From JAPKYZ01 sp033763835 (GTDB lineage Bacteria; Acidobacteriota; Terriglobia; Bryobacterales; Bryobacteraceae), in the NCBI GenBank assembly GCA_033763835.1, contig JANRJS010000038.1, positions 124,001-188,000 on the forward strand: a stretch of 64,000 bases of DNA, given 5' to 3'. Position numbers and translations under genes: made by a program. Positions 59,828 through 64,000 of the stretch are shown here, piece after piece. The notes below the pieces were generated by a model, which was not told the origin of the DNA, made no database searches, and saw only the letters and a list, made by a program, of their open reading frames with translations. Position 1 is the stretch's first letter, and each line of letters begins with the position of its first letter.

Positions 59828-61918
59828 TTAGGGCAGGGCGAAGGCGACATAAGTCCCCTTGGAAGGAGTACCGCGTCCGCCGCCCGCCGCGATCACTACG
59901 TACTGTTTGCCGTTCACCATGTAAGTCGCCGGAGTGGCGACGCCGGAACTCGGCAGCAGGGTTTCCCACAGTAACTTGCCGGTGAGTTTGTCGTAGGCGC
60001 GGAACTTACGATCAAGGTGACTCGCGCCGATAAAGAACAGCCCGCCGGCGGTGACCACGCCTCCGCCGTGATTCCAACTCCCGGTATCCGTGATGCCTTT
60101 CGCGGCCAACTCGGGATGTTCGCCGAAAGGAATCTTCCAGGCGTAGTCGCCGGTATCGAGGTTAATCGCCGACAAGGTTCCCCAGGGCGGAGAATTGGCC
60201 GGATACCCCTCGTGATCGAAGAACTGATTGTAGCCGTCGCTGCCGTACTTCAGTTGAACCGGAGGTTTCGGTCCGGCGGCGACGCGAACCTCGGTGTCCT
60301 CTTTTTTCAGCAGATAGTTCGTCAACGCTTTGATCGCGGGATCGCCCAGCGCCGCAAATCCCGGCATGCGGCCGCTGCCGTTGCGAATGATCGCCGCCAG
60401 TTGTTCGGCGTTCATCCGGTCCGCCAAATTATCGACCGCGGGATATTCGGGCGGCGCGCCCTTCATGTCCGCTCGATGGCAACCCGCGCAACGGCTACGG
60501 TAGATTCCCCGAGTCCGATCTTGACCGCGGCTCGCGGCCGGAGGCACTAATCGCAAGATCCAAGCCATTTCATTGGCGTTGACGTAGTAGAGATGCGTTT
60601 CGGGGTCGTACGCGCCGCCGCCCCATTCGGCGCCGCCGCCGAAGCCGGGGAAGATCACCGTCCCTTTCAAACTCGGCGGCGTAAAGCGCGGGCCGTAGTC
60701 GAGATTCTTCAGTTGATCGAGCACGGCTTTGCGGGCCTCGGGGGTACGATTCGTAACCGTCGCTTCCGTGAACTCCTGACGGACGAACGGCGCGGGTTTC
60801 AGCGGAATCGGTTGCGACTTCGCGAGTAACTCGCCATCGACGGACGACGCGGGAATCGCGCGCTCCTCGATCGGGAAGAGACTTTCGCCGGTCTCGCGAT
60901 TCAGCACATAGAGATAACCGTCCTTGCCCGCTTGCGCGATGGCATCCACCGCTTTTCCTTTGTGCCGAACCGTAACCAGCAGCGGCGCGGCCGGGAAGTC
61001 GAGATCCCACACGTCGTGCCGGATCGTCTGGAAATGCCACTTGCGCTCGCCGGTCTTGGCGTCGAGACACAGAATCGTGTTGGCGAAGAGGTTGTCGCCG
61101 TGGCGGTCCGCGCCGTAGAAATCGAAGGCGGCGGAACCCGTAGGGACATAGACCAGACCGCGCTTGGTATCGACCGTCAGCCCCGCCCACGCGTTCGCGC
61201 CGCCCGAGTGTTTCCAGGCGTCTTTAGGCCAAGTCTCATAACCGAATTCGCCGGGCCGAGGCACGGTATGAAACGTCCACACGAGTTTGCCGGTCCGCAC
61301 GTTGTAGGCGCGAATGTCGCCCGGCGTCGAAGGAAGCGTTTCGGGAACGGAACTGCCGAGGATGATTAGATCGCCGTAGATCGCACCGGGCGTCGGCGCG
61401 CTAATGGTGGTGAGTTCGGCGGGACGGTCGAACGCCTTTCGCATATCGACGCGGCCTCGCTCGCCGAAGGCGGTATCGAGTTCGCCGGTCTTCGCGTCGA
61501 GCGAGAGAAGTTCGTGTTGCAAGCCGAAAAGAATGCGCGATTGTTTGCCGTCGGTCCAGTAGGTGAGTCCGCGATTGCGGTGACCGGGACGTTCGCCCTT
61601 CATCCCGTCGAAAGTCCAGAACCTCTTGCCCGTCGCGGGGTCGAGCGCGACCACCTGCAGGCGCGCCGTGGTCAGATAAAGAACGCCGTCGACCATGATC
61701 GGGTTGCACTGGATATTGGAACCCGGATACTCGTCGCCCGATTCGAACGTCCAGGCGACCTTGAGCCGACCGACGTTCTTCACGTTGATCTGCTTCAGCG
61801 GCGAATAGTGCGTGTTCTCGGAGCCGCCGCCGAAGGCGGGCCACTCGACTCGCTTGGCGCCCGGCCGCGATTGCGCGGCGAGCGTGACACCGATCAGAAA
61901 AATGGAAAAGGTACGCAT
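59828..61918 (-). CDS. PQQ-dependent (glucose-type) dehydrogenase with inserted cytochrome c domain
   Basis: A 696-aa exported quinoprotein. A signal peptide (RTFSIFLIGVTLAAQ) precedes an eight-bladed propeller with repeated tryptophan-docking sequences (LKVAWTFESGD, GKRFWTFDG, KLVWTFHTV, ERKWHFQTI, KLLWETLLP). A haem-c site CAGCH near residue 476 sits in a domain inserted between propeller blades, supplying an internal electron acceptor. Substrates would be sugars or alcohols in the periplasm. It ends 2 nt from the bshB1 stop in convergent arrangement. It appears monocistronic. Confidence 0.9.
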   Translation of the reverse strand: MRTFSIFLIGVTLAAQSRPGAKRVEWPAFGGGSENTHYSPLKQINVKNVGRLKVAWTFESGDEYPGSNIQCNPIMVDGVLYLTTARLQVVALDPATGKRFWTFDGMKGERPGHRNRGLTYWTDGKQSRILFGLQHELLSLDAKTGELDTAFGERGRVDMRKAFDRPAELTTISAPTPGAIYGDLIILGSSVPETLPSTPGDIRAYNVRTGKLVWTFHTVPRPGEFGYETWPKDAWKHSGGANAWAGLTVDTKRGLVYVPTGSAAFDFYGADRHGDNLFANTILCLDAKTGERKWHFQTIRHDVWDLDFPAAPLLVTVRHKGKAVDAIAQAGKDGYLYVLNRETGESLFPIEERAIPASSVDGELLAKSQPIPLKPAPFVRQEFTEATVTNRTPEARKAVLDQLKNLDYGPRFTPPSLKGTVIFPGFGGGAEWGGGAYDPETHLYYVNANEMAWILRLVPPAASRGQDRTRGIYRSRCAGCHRADMKGAPPEYPAVDNLADRMNAEQLAAIIRNGSGRMPGFAALGDPAIKALTNYLLKKEDTEVRVAAGPKPPVQLKYGSDGYNQFFDHEGYPANSPPWGTLSAINLDTGDYAWKIPFGEHPELAAKGITDTGSWNHGGGVVTAGGLFFIGASHLDRKFRAYDKLTGKLLWETLLPSSGVATPATYMVNGKQYVVIAAGGGRGTPSKGTYVAFALP

Positions 61919-62022
61919 GGGCGAAACGATCAGTGTATCCGGGAGCGGGGGCCGGGAACCTGGAGGCCCGGAGCGGTGTCTTAGTACGCAGGTGTAACGC
62001 TAGAATCGGGACAGGTGATCCA

Positions 62023-62685
62023 GTGGCCGATTATGTGCCCGGAATTCCGATAAGCGCCGCGCTCGGGGATGCGGCGATGTATGAGACGGCCGACGACCGC
62101 TTAGTTGCGGCGTTGCGCGCGGGCGAGGAAGACGCCTATGAGACGCTGATTCAGCGGTTTCAGCACCCGGTGTACAACCTGATCGCGCGGCTGCTGGACG
62201 ATCCGGACGACGCGCCGGACGTACTGCAGGAAGTGTTTCTGAAAGTGTTCCGCAAGGTTGGGACCTTCCGGCGGCAATCGAGCTTGAAGACCTGGATTTA
62301 CCGGATCGCGGTAAACGAAGCGCACAACCATCGGCGGTTCTTCTCCCGCCACCGGAAGCGCGAGATCGGATTAGATTGCGCCGGCGAAACGCCCGGCGCG
62401 ATCGAGTTTGCGGTGGATCATTCGCGGTCCGCCTACGATTTGGTTTGCGACCGCGAGACGCAGGAGTGCCTGGAGAAAGCGTTGGCGAAGATCAACCCGG
62501 TATTCCGCGCGGCGGTGATCCTGCGCGATATCGACGAGCTGAGTTACGACGAGATCGCCGAAGTGCTGGAGACCAATCTGGGGACGGTGAAGTCGAGAAT
62601 CCTGCGCGGGCGCGAAGCGCTGCGGCGGGCGCTCAATCAGACGGAAGCGGCTTCGAGATGGATCGCGGAAGGAGAGCGGGCATGA
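62023..62685 (+). CDS. ECF-family RNA polymerase sigma factor
   Basis: A 220-aa sigma factor with regions 2 and 4 only. Region 2 shows YETLIQRFQHPVYNLIARLL, then DVLQEVFLKVFRKVGTFR and LKTWIYRIAVNEAHNHRR; region 4 shows INPVFRAAVILRDIDELSYDEIAEVLETNLGTVKSRI. It is RpoE/SigW-like. The GTG at 62023 lies 16 nt after TAGAAT; an ATG at 62077 is an alternative. It overlaps the anti-sigma gene by 4 nt, so factor and inhibitor are co-translated. Confidence 0.93.
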   Translation: MADYVPGIPISAALGDAAMYETADDRLVAALRAGEEDAYETLIQRFQHPVYNLIARLLDDPDDAPDVLQEVFLKVFRKVGTFRRQSSLKTWIYRIAVNEAHNHRRFFSRHRKREIGLDCAGETPGAIEFAVDHSRSAYDLVCDRETQECLEKALAKINPVFRAAVILRDIDELSYDEIAEVLETNLGTVKSRILRGREALRRALNQTEAASRWIAEGERA

Positions 62686-63275
62686 CGAACGGTGACGGCG
62701 AGTCTCTCGAAATGCGGGCGCTTCGCGGCGCTTTACGAAATCTAAGGCCGCGGCGGGTGCCGGAACGGCTGACGGTCGCTCTGCGGGTTACTGCCTCTCA
62801 AGAGAGGATGCGGCGGCTGCGCCGGATTAATTGGGCGTCGGCGGTGCGGCACGCGGTGGAAGACGCCAATCTTTGGTTCAACAACCTGCTGAAGCCTTTG
62901 GCCTTGCCTTTCGCGGGCGGAGTGACTACCGCGGCCATGTTCTTCAGTATGTTCGTGTCGACGTATCCGTTGCGCGGGCGCATGATCGACGCCGACGTAC
63001 CCACGGTGCTCTACACCGAGGCGGCGTTCAAGAGCATGGTTCCCATCGAGTTCTCCGACGACGATTTAATCGTCGATCTGTTGGTCGGCAACGAAGGCCG
63101 CGTACTCGATTACCGGATCGTCGGCGGCGGCGGCGCGAAAGACCCGTCGATGCGCCGCGCGATGGTGAACCTGATGCTGTTCAGCGAGTTCAAGCCCGCG
63201 ACGGCGTTTGGGCAGCCGGTGAGCGGACGCATCCGCGTGAGTTTCCGGCGCGGTCATATCGATGTGCGGGGCTAG
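62682..63275 (+). CDS. Membrane-anchored anti-sigma-like protein with TonB-C-like domain
   Basis: A 197-aa protein. The N-terminal 90 residues are basic and helical (ALRGALRNLRPRRVPERLTVAL), followed by one membrane helix (LPFAGGVTTAAMFFSMFV) and a periplasmic part of about 80 residues. The periplasmic part (DDLIVDLLVGNEGRVLDYRIV; FKPATAFGQPVSGRIRVSF) resembles the TonB C-terminal fold, which is unusual for an anti-sigma factor. A role as regulator of the preceding ECF factor is inferred from the ATGA overlap. There is no zinc-binding HxxxCxxC motif. Confidence 0.75.
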   Translation: MTNGDGESLEMRALRGALRNLRPRRVPERLTVALRVTASQERMRRLRRINWASAVRHAVEDANLWFNNLLKPLALPFAGGVTTAAMFFSMFVSTYPLRGRMIDADVPTVLYTEAAFKSMVPIEFSDDDLIVDLLVGNEGRVLDYRIVGGGGAKDPSMRRAMVNLMLFSEFKPATAFGQPVSGRIRVSFRRGHIDVRG

Positions 63276-63291
63276 CCCCTGGACGATGTGA

Positions 63292-64000
63292 GTGGGCCGA
63301 CGGCTAGGACAGCATTTTCTAAGGAATGAAACAGCGCTACGCCGCATCGCGGAAGCGGCTTGTCCAGATCGTGAGCCGCCGGTTATCGAAATCGGACCTG
63401 GCCGGGGAGCGCTAACCGCACACCTGATCGAGCGCTGCGACAAGTTGATCGCGATCGAACTCGATAGCGCGCTGGCGGCCGGTCTAAGGGAACGCTTTCC
63501 AAAGATCGAGGTCGTTGAGGCGAACGTTCTCGATGTAGATCCCGGCCCGTGGGACCGGGCGGCGGTCGTCGGCAATCTGCCGTACTACATCACGTCGCCG
63601 ATTGTCGAGAAAACGCTTGCGTCGGGTTTTTCGCGCGCCGTGTTCCTGGTGCAGGAGGAAGTTGCGGACCGCTTGGCCGCCGCACCCGGCAATCGCGACT
63701 ACGGCTACTTGAGCGTGGTCACACAATCTCAGGCGACGGTCGAGAAGCTATTTCGTGTACCCGCCTCGGCGTTTTCGCCGCCGCCGAAGGTGGAGTCGGC
63801 GGTAGTTCGCTTGACCCCCTTCGCCAAGCGCGATCCCGAGTTTCTGCGATTCGCCTCTTCTGCGTTCCGGCAAAAGCGCAAGACGTTACGAAACAATTTG
63901 CTGGCCGCCTACCCGGCGATTGGCGCGATGCCCGAAGCGGGTTTGCGGGCGGAGCAGTTGGGTGTCCCGCAACTGAAGGATCTTTACGCCCGGCTGATAT
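63292..64000 (+). CDS. rsmA: 16S rRNA dimethyladenosine transferase (3' end outside window)
   Basis: A 236-codon open frame from the GTG at 63292 to the window edge. It has the RsmA/KsgA signatures: GQHFLRNETALRRIAEAA, EIGPGRGALTAHL (SAM motif), GNLPYYITSPIV (motif IV), QEEVADRLAA and the C-terminal AFRQKRKTLRNN. It dimethylates two adjacent adenines in helix 45 of 16S rRNA. The last few dozen residues lie beyond the window. It begins 16 nt after the anti-sigma-like gene. Confidence 0.93.
   Translation, partial: MGRRLGQHFLRNETALRRIAEAACPDREPPVIEIGPGRGALTAHLIERCDKLIAIELDSALAAGLRERFPKIEVVEANVLDVDPGPWDRAAVVGNLPYYITSPIVEKTLASGFSRAVFLVQEEVADRLAAAPGNRDYGYLSVVTQSQATVEKLFRVPASAFSPPPKVESAVVRLTPFAKRDPEFLRFASSAFRQKRKTLRNNLLAAYPAIGAMPEAGLRAEQLGVPQLKDLYARLI

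Overview
The window reads as chromosomal DNA of a high-GC, Gram-negative, flagellated soil-type bacterium, most likely an acidobacterium of the Solibacter/Bryobacter kind. This is inferred from gene content: an Oar-like TonB-dependent receptor with an N-terminal carboxypeptidase-regulatory domain, PadR regulators, cytochrome c/copper-monooxygenase fusions, quinoproteins and a BshB1-type deacetylase. There are no rRNA or tRNA genes, CRISPR arrays, phage genes or intact insertion sequences.

Region 1 (1-15972, minus strand) is a secondary-lipid or polyketide locus. A sulfatase-fold protein lies upstream of two PUFA-synthase-like megasynthases. The first (2751 aa) reads NPD-NPD-KS-AT-ACP-KR-DH and the second (1672 aa) reads KS-AT-DH with a degenerate phosphopantetheinyl-transferase-like tail. 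A discrete acyl carrier protein and an alkaline-phosphatase-superfamily enzyme, cut by the window edge, follow. Start and stop codons overlap or nearly touch from the first megasynthase onward.

Region 2 (15973-24059) concerns sulfate. A 446-nt structured non-coding region precedes a TSUP permease and a fused ATP-sulfurylase/APS-kinase; cysN and cysD lie nearby on the other strand. The two fusion proteins look damaged in complementary halves. An amber-interrupted hydrolase and a membrane acyltransferase sit between them.

Region 3 (24180-30720, minus) holds a secreted trypsin-like protein and a five-gene operon: three tandem cytochrome c/PHM-like copper proteins, a short cytochrome paralogue and a phosphotriesterase-like protein. 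Region 4 (30795-33674, plus) is flgM, an flgN-like gene, flgK and flgL behind a sigma-28-like promoter.

Region 5 (33677-42670) holds a truncated membrane protein, a lipid kinase, ligA, a DedA-family protein, an enolase-superfamily enzyme, an internally deleted DapA-like protein, the F0 genes atpZ-atpI-atpB-atpE (no F1 genes here) and an FMN-dependent hydroxyacid oxidase. Three copies of a 42-nt palindromic repeat lie here, two at the 5' end of ligA and one between atpZ and atpI.

Region 6 (42775-54122) has a GMC oxidoreductase, the TonB-dependent receptor, a PadR operon, an esterase, a fatty-acid desaturase, a methyltransferase, an NTF2-like protein and a two-component pair. Region 7 (54132-64000) has a frameshifted toxin-antitoxin remnant, a fumarylacetoacetase-family enzyme, a five-gene operon ending in bshB1, a PQQ dehydrogenase with a cytochrome c domain, an ECF sigma/anti-sigma pair and the start of rsmA. 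Several genes appear to be leaderless, with a -10-like hexamer 7-9 nt before the start codon.
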